The notes below the pieces were generated by a model. It had not been told where the DNA came from, did not search any database, and worked only from the letters and a program-made list of their open reading frames with translations. Shown here piece by piece: positions 8,600 through 16,296 of a DNA stretch of 35,961 bases (position 1 is the stretch's first letter; each line of letters begins with the position of its first letter). This stretch comes from Victivallales bacterium. Its GTDB lineage: Bacteria; Verrucomicrobiota; Lentisphaeria; Oligosphaerales; Oligosphaeraceae. Location: the NCBI GenBank assembly GCA_017617415.1, contig JAFZWH010000075.1:1-35961 (forward strand). Reading direction: 5' to 3'. The translations under genes and the position numbers were made by a program.

Positions 8600-10312
8600 T
8601 CAATTCTCCACCTCGTTTTCGGCGACTCCAAGCAGGGTGACAGGACGGCAGTTGGGATGCCACGGCAAATAGGCGTCACTCGGCACGACCGCATTCTCCC
8701 GGAAGACGACTTTTCGGGCAGAATGCGCATAGAACAGCGGCGCGTCGAAGGCAACGAAACGGTTTCTTATGACTTCGATGACGCCGTGGACGGGCGTTCC
8801 CGACTCGACAGATGCAGCGATGTGCGGCGCCACGGAGACCACCGCCTCGCAGAACTCGTAGTCCGCAGTAAGGTCGTCGATGAAGTCGTTGTCCGTGACG
8901 ACCACCTTGCCACAGGCTCCGCTCTCAAACCACCCGGTACAGTCTCCGCAGACCAGAATGGCGGTGCCGTGGACATGGTCGAAGCAGTTCCCCTCGCAGC
9001 GGACCTCGCCACGCGTGGTGAAGAGCGCGCCACGGGCGCGGTTGTTGCGGACGAGGTTGCGGCGGAAGACGACCTCCGGCGTCCAGCTCACATTCTCAAT
9101 GCCCCAGCGCTTGCTGGCGTCCAGTTCCGGCAACGGCTCAGCGGTGGTGATGCGCCAAGTCTTCGCGCCGTCCTCGGAATACGCATCCACTGGCTCAATG
9201 GCCTGGATGGTCCACTCGCCCGAAAGGTCCTCCAAGGTGTCGGAGCGGACCAGCCGAATGCGGTCTCCCGGCTCGCCCCAGCGGTGCCCCCAACTCTCGC
9301 GATGGCAGTAGGAAGCGACGAGAGTGTTGTCATCTTTCCTTATTATATTGGATAAATAGACGCCGTGGACATTGATGGCGTCGTCGCCCATCTGCTCGAA
9401 AAGCGAGTCCTCCACCCGGACGACGCCACGGCAGCCGACGAAGTGCGTCGCGTCGGCCTGGCACGAGAAGTAGCGCCACGGCTGCGACGGGCTGGGCGTG
9501 CAGGCGCACTGCTTCAGCGTGACATCTTCGCAACGCTGGGCAAGGAACCCCATTCCGTCTGATGAATATATACATATCTTATTGAAAATTAACGAGTTAG
9601 ATAAATACGCAAAACACGCCGGCGCGGGCCGACGCGCATCGCGCAGCACCAGCCGCTGCCCCGGTTGGAAAAGCCGGTTGGGATGGACGAAACGCACTTG
9701 GCGCGTGTCGTCCAGACGCTTCAGAACCGGCTGTTTTGGCTGGTAGAGCAGGTGGTCGGCGCATTGGTAAATCAGGTGCCGACTGGCCTCGAAGGGCATT
9801 GCCCAATAGGGACGGAACTCGCGCCCCTCCGCCTCGAAGACAAACTGGTTGTCCTCAATCCGAAACGGCGTCTCTCCGCAGACCTCGCAGAGCATCTCGT
9901 CGGCATCGGAATTGCTCTCAAGGACTATGAGTTGATGGACCGACGGGACCGGATAGTCGATGGAGAGTTCCTCGACGGCAACCTCCTGGCAGTCAACGAT
10001 GGCCAGCGGCACGAGGCAGCCGTGCATCAGCAGCCGTGCGCCGTGCCCCCGGAGAGTGACGTTCTTCAGCCCTTCCATAAGAATCGCGCATCGCTGGACC
10101 ACCGCTTGCTCGTGGTTGGAGATGTGCCAATGGAACCCCTGGGCGTGTTCGGCGAAGAAATGGTATTCCCTTCCGGCGGTGAAGACGACCTCCTTGCGGC
10201 ACGCCTCAGGGGCCTGGCGCAGTTCGGCAAGCAGGAGCGACGCGGCGGCCTCCGACGAACCCGCCCGCGCGATGTAGTCGTCAAAAAAGAAATTGGCAGA
10301 AAGTCGTTCCAT
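8600..10312 (-). CDS. GH110-like alpha-1,3-galactosidase (parallel beta-helix)
   Basis: A 570-residue right-handed beta-helix protein without a signal peptide. Features that recall GH110 exo-alpha-1,3-galactosidases are the repeated-strand layout (NVTLRGHGARLLMHG, then IVDCQEVAVEELSIDYP), FEQMGDDAINVHGVY with paired aspartates of the kind used for catalysis in this fold, and the late strands VVFRRNLVRNNRARGALF. GH110 enzymes remove terminal alpha-1,3-linked galactose from blood-group B or linear Gal-alpha-1,3-Gal glycans; which of these is used cannot be told here. It is the first gene of a cluster with an AraC regulator and a GH2 beta-galactosidase, which would remove the next galactose. AAAGG seven bases before the ATG is a weak ribosome-binding site. 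The alternative is another pectin-lyase-fold glycosidase. Confidence 0.82.
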   Translation of the reverse strand: MERLSANFFFDDYIARAGSSEAAASLLLAELRQAPEACRKEVVFTAGREYHFFAEHAQGFHWHISNHEQAVVQRCAILMEGLKNVTLRGHGARLLMHGCLVPLAIVDCQEVAVEELSIDYPVPSVHQLIVLESNSDADEMLCEVCGETPFRIEDNQFVFEAEGREFRPYWAMPFEASRHLIYQCADHLLYQPKQPVLKRLDDTRQVRFVHPNRLFQPGQRLVLRDARRPAPACFAYLSNSLIFNKICIYSSDGMGFLAQRCEDVTLKQCACTPSPSQPWRYFSCQADATHFVGCRGVVRVEDSLFEQMGDDAINVHGVYLSNIIRKDDNTLVASYCHRESWGHRWGEPGDRIRLVRSDTLEDLSGEWTIQAIEPVDAYSEDGAKTWRITTAEPLPELDASKRWGIENVSWTPEVVFRRNLVRNNRARGALFTTRGEVRCEGNCFDHVHGTAILVCGDCTGWFESGACGKVVVTDNDFIDDLTADYEFCEAVVSVAPHIAASVESGTPVHGVIEVIRNRFVAFDAPLFYAHSARKVVFRENAVVPSDAYLPWHPNCRPVTLLGVAENEVEN

Positions 10313-10382
10313 TTTGAAACCTTTGGGAAATCACAACTCCTCCATCCGAAGAAACTGCTTCAGGGGGAGATGGCGGACCATT

Positions 10383-10405
10383 ATCTTTCATTTCTACTGA
10401 AAGAT
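10383..10405. promoter_or_regulatory. Inverted repeat upstream of the GH110 operon, possible operator
   Basis: ATCTTTCA and TGAAAGAT form a perfect 8-bp inverted repeat separated by seven bases, ending about 70 bases upstream of the GH110 start. Position and symmetry fit a regulator site or a small hairpin; no clear promoter hexamers can be assigned. The rest of the stretch from 10406 to 10598 shows no gene. Confidence 0.4.
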
Positions 10406-10598
10406 TTTCATACTACCATGTTATGAGTTTTGGGAAAATCACCAGTGTGGTGTGTTTTAAATTCAACAAGAGTTTCGCAGGCATTTTTGAGGCAGTTTGG
10501 CACCAATGCGACCAAGCATAGTGACTATGTGCGGAAGCATTTATGGGGAAATACCCAAAAAGGGCGCGAAAGTGTAATGAATTTATGACACACCATGT

Positions 10599-10757
10599 TA
10601 GTGTTTAATTGCGAAAGTAATTGCGTTATTGCGGATGAGAGGCGGAGCAGATGTGACTTGAGGTGAAATGAGCGGGCTGACGCCCGTGAGTTTCACCGAA
10701 AGCCGCAGATGCCCGTCTGTCGCCGCAAGACGCAATTAATTAAGCAATTAGACACTA
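10599..10757. repeat. MITE-like element, family 3, copy A
   Basis: This 159-bp element begins TAGTGTTTAATTGCG and ends CAATTAGACACTA, with imperfect terminal inverted repeats of about 27 bp. An inner GC hairpin (GCGGGC, loop, GCCCG) lies near the centre. The element is homologous over its whole length, in opposite orientation, to 31205-31364. Both ends carry TA, consistent with a TA target duplication as made by mariner/IS630-type transposases. It encodes nothing. Its right-hand end supplies the TAG stop codon of the 335-codon gene that ends at 10755. Confidence 0.8.
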
Positions 10758-11762
10758 GATGGCATCAAGACAGTCGGGCAGTTTGGTGAGGTCGCTTGCC
10801 TGGAGCATGACCAATTCCTCCAGTCCGGAATAAAGCAACGAATCTCCAATGTGAGTGTCAAGGAGATCTTGCAGCGTCGCCAGAACCGTCGCCTCGGAGA
10901 CGGTCTGTAGTCGCTGATCGCCCAACGCCTTCCAAATGAGGCTGATGGCCTGAAAGCAAAGGTCCCATCTGGGGAAGTAAATCGTGCTTTTGTCGAAAAG
11001 CGCCAGCAACGCCTTGGGATTCCTGAGCGTGAAGGAGCGCCCCCGCTTTTGCGATTCGCAGGCAATGACCAACGATGCCGCGCACAATTCTTCCAAGGCG
11101 TCCTGGATGGATTTCCAGGCAAAGGCACTCATCTCGGCAATCTCCTGGATTTTGCAGACCTTTCTGACCAGCAGCGCCAGTATCGTCTCGGTTCTGGCGG
11201 AAAGTCCAAAAGCCCCTCGCAGTTGCAAAAGGAAAGCGGCATTGGTGTCCGTGGGAAAAACACTTGCTTTCCCTGACGGCTGGTAGGGATTGCGCAAGAA
11301 GCCATACTGGAGTGCTGTTGAATCAGAGGTATGCAGGAAATCATTCTGCGTGCCGTCAGGCTGGATGAACAGCGGAATGGGCGTAGAGGACCGTTTCTGC
11401 CGCAGCTCCCCGGACAGTTTCTTCCAGCGTCTTTCGCCATTGTCGCTCACGCACTGCGCCATATAGCCCAGCGACGTACTCTCATCCATGTAGTGCCGTT
11501 TGGCCAGGGCGTGCAGGCGCTGGATGTTGACCAGGCCGCCATTCTTGCGCAGCCAGTCGATGATCAAGTCGTATAGCCTTGCGTCATATCGGCAGAAATA
11601 TGCGGAGAACAGAAGAAGCATCTCCGGGTCAAGGACATAATTCCGCTTTCCAGGCACGGTATGTCCGGCCACTCCCAGCGCACTCCATTGACGCCAGAGA
11701 AGGTTCAGCGTCGCATGATAAAGTCGATGTTTAAATTCTGCTGCGAACATTAGGCCATCCAA
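10755..11762 (-). CDS. Partner protein of a nucleotidyltransferase-fold gene; unrecognised, possible winged helix
   Basis: A 335-residue soluble protein I do not recognise by family. It begins MDGLMFAAEFKHRLYHATLN. Middle and C-terminal parts look helical, with a segment like a winged-helix module (ILALLVRKVCKIQEIAEMSA, then SIQDALEELCAASLVIACES, then GRSFTLRNPKALLALF), the kind of DNA-binding unit found in AbiEi-type antitoxins. Its start overlaps the end of the upstream nucleotidyltransferase-fold gene by 32 bp, so the two are translationally coupled and probably work together. The stop codon TAG belongs to the inverted-repeat element at 10599-10757; the original C-terminus may have differed. 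A toxin-antitoxin or abortive-infection role is inference only. Confidence 0.6.
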   Translation of the reverse strand: MDGLMFAAEFKHRLYHATLNLLWRQWSALGVAGHTVPGKRNYVLDPEMLLLFSAYFCRYDARLYDLIIDWLRKNGGLVNIQRLHALAKRHYMDESTSLGYMAQCVSDNGERRWKKLSGELRQKRSSTPIPLFIQPDGTQNDFLHTSDSTALQYGFLRNPYQPSGKASVFPTDTNAAFLLQLRGAFGLSARTETILALLVRKVCKIQEIAEMSAFAWKSIQDALEELCAASLVIACESQKRGRSFTLRNPKALLALFDKSTIYFPRWDLCFQAISLIWKALGDQRLQTVSEATVLATLQDLLDTHIGDSLLYSGLEELVMLQASDLTKLPDCLDAI

Positions 11763-12321
11763 GTTGTTGAAACATATCCCGCAATATCCCTCGAAACTCG
11801 GGGGAAACGTCTTGTGTCATGCACCATAGCGCGGCGGTAACCAGCTCGTCCTCTGTAGGATTTAGTGCTCGCAGGTCAGCCACATGGTAGCCACCGCGAT
11901 CGGCGGAGGCAAAGGTTTTGAAGAAAATCTGGTCGATGCGGCTGATGTAATATACCGCCAACTTTTCGCCGATTGAGCAAAAAGTCAATCGTTCCTGGAA
12001 ACCCTCTGGCAGACCCAATTGAAGTTGAGAAGTCGGTCCACTGTTCAACCAGCCAGTGGACAGATTCATAATTCGGCCGACTTTCTCCGCCGCATCCATT
12101 AACTGTCTTGGAAGTGGTTCAGAAGAAATAAGTTGGCTGTTGCTCACCAAGGCCAGCACATCAACATCACAGGTGGTCCGGGCAACCAATGACATCGCGA
12201 TTAGGGCTGAACCACCGCAAACCACCAGTTCATATGCAGGAGAGTCCATCAATTCCAGTTGCTCCTCCAGCATTTTGAGCACCTGATTCAATTTGGTCTG
12301 ATCAAAAGAGCAATTATCCAT
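11731..12321 (-). CDS. Nucleotidyltransferase-fold protein (DUF6036-like)
   Basis: A 196-residue protein with the polymerase-beta/MNT nucleotidyltransferase start: VVCGGSALIAMSLVARTT followed by CDVDVLAL, that is GGSA at about 36-39 and the acidic pair at about 52 and 54. Proteins of this sort (DUF6036, AbiEii-like) are common in two-gene toxin-antitoxin or nucleotidyltransferase modules. It is the first gene of a pair and overlaps the next by 32 bp. A perfect-looking inverted repeat covers its ribosome-binding site region, which suggests autoregulation. The N-terminal 25 residues form a charged helix. No target is known; the active site looks intact at the residues I can see. Order (nucleotidyltransferase first) is reversed relative to classic AbiE operons. 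Confidence 0.75.
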   Translation of the reverse strand: MDNCSFDQTKLNQVLKMLEEQLELMDSPAYELVVCGGSALIAMSLVARTTCDVDVLALVSNSQLISSEPLPRQLMDAAEKVGRIMNLSTGWLNSGPTSQLQLGLPEGFQERLTFCSIGEKLAVYYISRIDQIFFKTFASADRGGYHVADLRALNPTEDELVTAALWCMTQDVSPEFRGILRDMFQQLGWPNVRSRI

Positions 12322-12358
12322 TTAAGAAAATCCCTATTTTAATATGGGTTTTTCTTAA
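12322..12358. promoter_or_regulatory. Inverted repeat over the translation start of the nucleotidyltransferase pair
   Basis: TTAAGAAAATCCC at 12322 and GGGTTTTTCTTAA ending at 12358 form an imperfect inverted repeat immediately before the ATG at 12319-12321. On the coding strand it contains the only purine-rich stretch (AGGGA) that could serve as ribosome-binding site. It may be an operator for the encoded pair or an RNA hairpin that hides the start. Confidence 0.5.
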
Positions 12359-12410
12359 ATATAATGCGGTTTTTCAAACCTGCAAGTACAATCTGGTTTT
12401 TCCCGCCCCT

Positions 12411-13733
12411 TCAGATCTTTTCGTTGGGGAGGCAGGTGGCGAAGGGCTGGTCGCAGGGGTAGGTCTTGAAGTCGCACAGCGGGCGAATCCACTTTTCGCG
12501 GAGTTCGCGGGTGATGCCGCGGTGTTCGATGACCTCACGGTAGAACTGTGCGCTGGGCTTGACGGTGCGCTTGAAGGTCTCGAAGTCCACGTGGATGAGT
12601 CCGAAGCGCGGCTTGAAGGTCCCCCACTCGTAGTTGTCCATGGCGGACCAATACATGTAGTTCCGCACGTCGCAGCCGAGGTCCATCGCGGTATGCAAGG
12701 CAGAGAGGTGCAGAGCGATATAGATGATGCGCAGACGGTCGTCGTCGGCGCAGAGGCCATTTTCGCAGATGTGGATGGGCTTGTCCTTGAAGCGCGGGAG
12801 CAGCTTCACGAAGCCGTCGGGGTAGAATTCCTCCAGGTAGAAGGGCTGGTCGATCATCCGCACCCGGTTGTGCGGATAGCGCTCGGCGGAGAGGTCGGCG
12901 GTCTTCGCGCTGACGAAGTGGCGGGTGTAGTAGGTCAGCCCCCAATAGTCGAAGCTGTTCTTCAGTTCGGGGAGATATTCCCCGCCCGTGTAGGGCAGGA
13001 GCATCTCGCCGGTGGTCATCGCGCGGATGAAGAACTCGTTGGTGCACCAGTCCTTCAGGCTGGCGGTGCGCACGTCGAGTTCGTCGCAGGGATTGCGCGG
13101 CTCCCACGGAATGATGGCGTGGGTGCTGGCGGCGGGCACGTCCGTGTAGGACTTCACCGTGTGGTAGGCGTAGGCGTGCGCGACGGTCAGGTTCTTCATC
13201 AGCGGCCAGTTGCTCTGGCAGACGCCGTGGTTGGTGAATTCGTTGAAGAGGATGAAGCTGTAGGCGTAATCCTTGATTTTGGGAATCAGGTATTTAAGGT
13301 AGTCCAGAAAATAGTGGATGTTCTCGCGGTTGCGGAAGCCGCCGAGCTTCTCGAACCAGAGCGGGTGGCTCCAGTGGTGCAAGGTGATGGCCACCTTCAT
13401 GCCGCGCGAGGTCAGCCGCTCAAGCAGATCCAGGTAGTGGCTCAGCGCCTCGGCGTTGAAGACGCCGTGCTCCGGCTCCAGGCGCGACCATTCGATGGAC
13501 ATCCGATAGACCTGCCACCCCAACTGGCCGAAGAGCTCCGCGTCGCTCTGGTACATCTCCCAGTGGTTGCAGCACGCCGCCGAGCGCTGGGGGTAGTTCT
13601 TCGGGAAGCGGATTTCGTCGTGGTAGATGTTGCTGTTGATGTTGTTCCCCTCAATCTGGTAGCCCGCGGTGGCGGCGCCGAACAGAAATGACGGCGGAAA
13701 CAGCAAATCATTCATTTCCAAAAGAGAGAACAT
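12411..13733 (-). CDS. Glycoside hydrolase family 1 beta-glycosidase
   Basis: A 440-residue GH1 TIM-barrel enzyme. The N-terminal signature is FPPSFLFGAATAGYQIEG. The acid/base lies in ILFNEFTNHG (Glu about 165; the family usually reads TFNEP, so the Pro is Phe here) and the nucleophile in HICENG (Glu about 324). YWSAMDNYEWGTFKPRFGLIHVD is the usual aglycone and C-terminal signature. Family members hydrolyse beta-glucosides, beta-galactosides or fucosides; substrate is not readable. No signal peptide, so it is cytoplasmic. It is the last gene of the long operon, 19 bp after the transporter gene. The second ATG at 13713-13715 (MNDLLFPPSFLFG) agrees better with family N-termini than the one used here. 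Confidence 0.93.
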   Translation of the reverse strand: MFSLLEMNDLLFPPSFLFGAATAGYQIEGNNINSNIYHDEIRFPKNYPQRSAACCNHWEMYQSDAELFGQLGWQVYRMSIEWSRLEPEHGVFNAEALSHYLDLLERLTSRGMKVAITLHHWSHPLWFEKLGGFRNRENIHYFLDYLKYLIPKIKDYAYSFILFNEFTNHGVCQSNWPLMKNLTVAHAYAYHTVKSYTDVPAASTHAIIPWEPRNPCDELDVRTASLKDWCTNEFFIRAMTTGEMLLPYTGGEYLPELKNSFDYWGLTYYTRHFVSAKTADLSAERYPHNRVRMIDQPFYLEEFYPDGFVKLLPRFKDKPIHICENGLCADDDRLRIIYIALHLSALHTAMDLGCDVRNYMYWSAMDNYEWGTFKPRFGLIHVDFETFKRTVKPSAQFYREVIEHRGITRELREKWIRPLCDFKTYPCDQPFATCLPNEKI

Positions 13734-13752
13734 CGTAGGAATGTTAAGTAGG

Positions 13753-14703
13753 TTATATGCATAGCAGAGCCAGTCCGGTCAGGGTAAAGACCAGAGCGGC
13801 GAACTGCAACAGACTTAATTTCTCTTTCATGTGAATCATGCTGGCAAGGGTGAAAGCGACGATGCTTGCCCCCACCATCAGCGGGTAACTGATTCTGGCG
13901 AGTCCATGACTACTTAACGCATTTATCCCTGGATAGAGAAGGAAGTAGCTCAGTGGAAGACTGATTCCTTGCGACAGACAGATGTATTTCCACAACAGCG
14001 GATTGCAGAAATTGTTCCGCAGCAACGTGTTTTTCTCGGAAAAGCGAAGGTCCCGACAGGTATCCAGAAGCATGGCCAACACAGTTCCGCATCCTGTGGA
14101 GATGACGCGGAAAGGACTGGGAATTACTCGCGTGGGTTCAAAGTAGGACGGCAGCGTGGTCAAAGTCTGGCCAATGCCACACAAGAGCATGGCAAAAAAG
14201 GCGAGTTTACGCCAGTTCCCAAGTACAATCGTTTCGGAGACGGGATTCGATTTGCTTAGCCCATAACAACCAAGTCCGGCAAGCAGCACACCTAGTCCTG
14301 CCATTCCCCATCCATTGGGATGTTCGCCAAGGAAGAGGCAACTGGCCAGAAACGGGATGATCATGCAGGACTGCGTGATGCCCCAGATGATGCCATTCGG
14401 CCCGAATTGCATAGCCTTGGACATGATGCGCAGTCCGTAGTAACTGAAGCCGGCGTCCAAGACATCATTCAGGAAAACACCGACCACTGCAAGGGCGGAG
14501 CAGTGATTCAGCATTTGGCCGCCCAGAATGACAACAAGGCTGAACAACACATTGACCAGAGCCGACATCCCTTGAAACACACCGGCATCTACACCATGCC
14601 TTGGAGCACGGCTTAAGACCATGCCGGTGATGCACCAACTGCCGCCATAGACCAGCAAGGCCAAAATGCCAAAAGATGTGGAGTGGAAAAACGACAAATT
14701 CAT
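13753..14703 (-). CDS. DMT/EamA-like transporter with ten membrane segments
   Basis: A 316-residue integral inner-membrane protein with about ten hydrophobic segments and short loops, beginning FGILALLVYGGSWCITGMVL and ending FAALVFTLTGLALLCI. Segments such as GPNGIIWGITQSCMIIPFLA and the closing pair after HMKEKLS are typical of the drug/metabolite transporter superfamily, which includes the sugar permease RhaT. Length fits. It lies between a TIM-barrel hydrolase-like gene (27 bp) and the GH1 gene (19 bp), so it probably imports the sugar or oligosaccharide that this operon degrades, but DMT proteins also export metabolites and the direction is not readable. Confidence 0.8.
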   Translation of the reverse strand: MNLSFFHSTSFGILALLVYGGSWCITGMVLSRAPRHGVDAGVFQGMSALVNVLFSLVVILGGQMLNHCSALAVVGVFLNDVLDAGFSYYGLRIMSKAMQFGPNGIIWGITQSCMIIPFLASCLFLGEHPNGWGMAGLGVLLAGLGCYGLSKSNPVSETIVLGNWRKLAFFAMLLCGIGQTLTTLPSYFEPTRVIPSPFRVISTGCGTVLAMLLDTCRDLRFSEKNTLLRNNFCNPLLWKYICLSQGISLPLSYFLLYPGINALSSHGLARISYPLMVGASIVAFTLASMIHMKEKLSLLQFAALVFTLTGLALLCI

Positions 14704-14730
14704 CTGAAGCGGAAATCTGGTCGCGTTCTG

Positions 14731-16296
14731 TCATGCATTGGCTGTTTTTATTTCGTGGACGGCCAGGGCCAGATTGTTCAGGGTCGCCGGACCATCGTCG
14801 GGCGGGCATTTCACGGTGAACAGGTTGTCGCCAGTGCGAAGGTGGTCGAGAGAAATTTCGCCGTTTGGGGCGGCAGGATGGCCATTCACGAGCAAAGCGC
14901 AGCGCGCACCGGCCGTCGGCTCGGCGAATTGCGCTGTGACGACGACGCATCCGCGCCGCGGCAGCCGCCCGACTCGCAACTTAAGGATAACTTCCTGCCC
15001 GGCGGACAGTTGTGCGGGGAGGACGCTGTGGCACTGTTCGCCCGGGGCACAGAAATCCACATAGCCAATCTGGTAGCGGCACGGACCAGCCGCCAAGGTC
15101 TCCGGCGACAGTTTCCGCCTGAGCATCACGCGGAACTGCTCCGCCTCGGCGGCAGGAACATGCTCCGGCTGAAGGCAAAAGGGGAAATTGAAGAGATAGA
15201 CGCCCGGCGTCCCCTGTGCACACATGTTGTTCATCCAGCCTCGCAGGTTTTCCGCCGTCGTCGTGTCGAACGGGAGTTCTGGCGCGGAGGCCATCCACAT
15301 GTCCACTCCAGGGAAGACCGTCGCCCGCCCTCCGGTGACGGCGGTCCATGCGTCGATGGGAAACTCGTCCTGACAAGAACGCCAGTAGGCGGAGGCGACG
15401 ATGGTGTCCACCAGTCCCTCCGCACACCAGGTCTGGACATCAAAGCCCCAGGCCTGCGCGACTTCGGGATCCCATGGGACGCGGGCCACGAGGCCCAACC
15501 GCCGCCCGCGTCGTGCGCTCCATTTGTCGAGAATCGCGCGGCAGTTGCGCAGCAGTTCGGTCAGACAATGCGCCTCCTGGCGTTCCCGGCCGGGTGTCAG
15601 GCAGTATGGGTCTCTCATGAAATCCAGCTCGAAAGCGTCCGCGTCGTAGAGTTCCACATTTTCCGCAAAGAAATCCGCCATAATCGCGCGGACCTCCGGG
15701 ACGGCGTAGTCCCAGCAGATGTCCGGCTGATGCGGGACATAGTAGTCCTCCCACGACTGCCCGTCCTGGATTTGCGTGGTTCCGCGGTCGCGGCGCCATT
15801 CCGGATGCTGGAACCATCGCCGATCTGCGCGATAGGCCAGACATGGCGCGACATGGTGGCAGTCGTTCATCCGCAAGGAGATCCATGCCTGGATGCCGTT
15901 TCTGCGGCATTGGTCGAGCCAAATCCGGTAGGGATTCAGCCCCGCCGTGTGAAGCAGTTTGGCGTGGAACGGCCAGTTGTCGTGGCAGTCATTCTCGTCG
16001 GGGGACTCTTCCGGGAGGCCGTTCAGATTTGACTTGAGCCACTGCTGGCAGACTGCCGTCGGGTCGACCTCCGGCGGCAGGGCGTCCCACATCGCCTCTA
16101 GGACGCGAGATTGGAAACTGGCGCGCATGCCGTTGGTGCAGAACGAAATGACATTGACACCGCCGGCCGCATAGCGGTCGATGTACGAACGGAGAGATGG
16201 CTCGTTCATCAACGCGGCGTTCTGCGTGAAGTAGTGCCCGTTGTCTTCGTTGATGATGAATTGGAAGGTCATTGCGGCAGTGAGGTTCAGTGTCAT
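14731..16296 (-). CDS. TIM-barrel glycoside-hydrolase-like protein with C-terminal beta domain, family unassigned
   Basis: A 521-residue soluble protein. The first 400 residues look like a (beta/alpha)8 barrel: FIINEDNGHYFTQNAAL, GVNVISFCTNG, GIQAWISLRMNDCHH, DADAFELDFMRDPYCL, LGLVARVPWD, VDTIVASAYW and GVYLFNFPF fall at the spacing expected of successive strands. ELDFMRDP is a plausible catalytic-strand motif. The last 120 residues look like a beta-sandwich. Such proteins are seen in Lentisphaerae and Planctomycetes glycan operons, but I cannot name the family. The start is chosen because its ATG overlaps the upstream stop in ATGA, indicating translational coupling. No signal peptide. Substrate unknown. 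Confidence 0.65.
   Translation of the reverse strand: MTLNLTAAMTFQFIINEDNGHYFTQNAALMNEPSLRSYIDRYAAGGVNVISFCTNGMRASFQSRVLEAMWDALPPEVDPTAVCQQWLKSNLNGLPEESPDENDCHDNWPFHAKLLHTAGLNPYRIWLDQCRRNGIQAWISLRMNDCHHVAPCLAYRADRRWFQHPEWRRDRGTTQIQDGQSWEDYYVPHQPDICWDYAVPEVRAIMADFFAENVELYDADAFELDFMRDPYCLTPGRERQEAHCLTELLRNCRAILDKWSARRGRRLGLVARVPWDPEVAQAWGFDVQTWCAEGLVDTIVASAYWRSCQDEFPIDAWTAVTGGRATVFPGVDMWMASAPELPFDTTTAENLRGWMNNMCAQGTPGVYLFNFPFCLQPEHVPAAEAEQFRVMLRRKLSPETLAAGPCRYQIGYVDFCAPGEQCHSVLPAQLSAGQEVILKLRVGRLPRRGCVVVTAQFAEPTAGARCALLVNGHPAAPNGEISLDHLRTGDNLFTVKCPPDDGPATLNNLALAVHEIKTANA

Noticed and set aside
14683-16032. Long plus-strand open frame opposite the TIM-barrel-like gene
   Set aside because: It has no ribosome-binding site, reads as low-complexity Arg/Val/Gly sequence and mirrors the codon bias of the convincing minus-strand gene, as do the long plus-strand frames at 639-1898, 5922-6836, 8426-9355, 12522-13691, 17097-18185 and 18747-20180.
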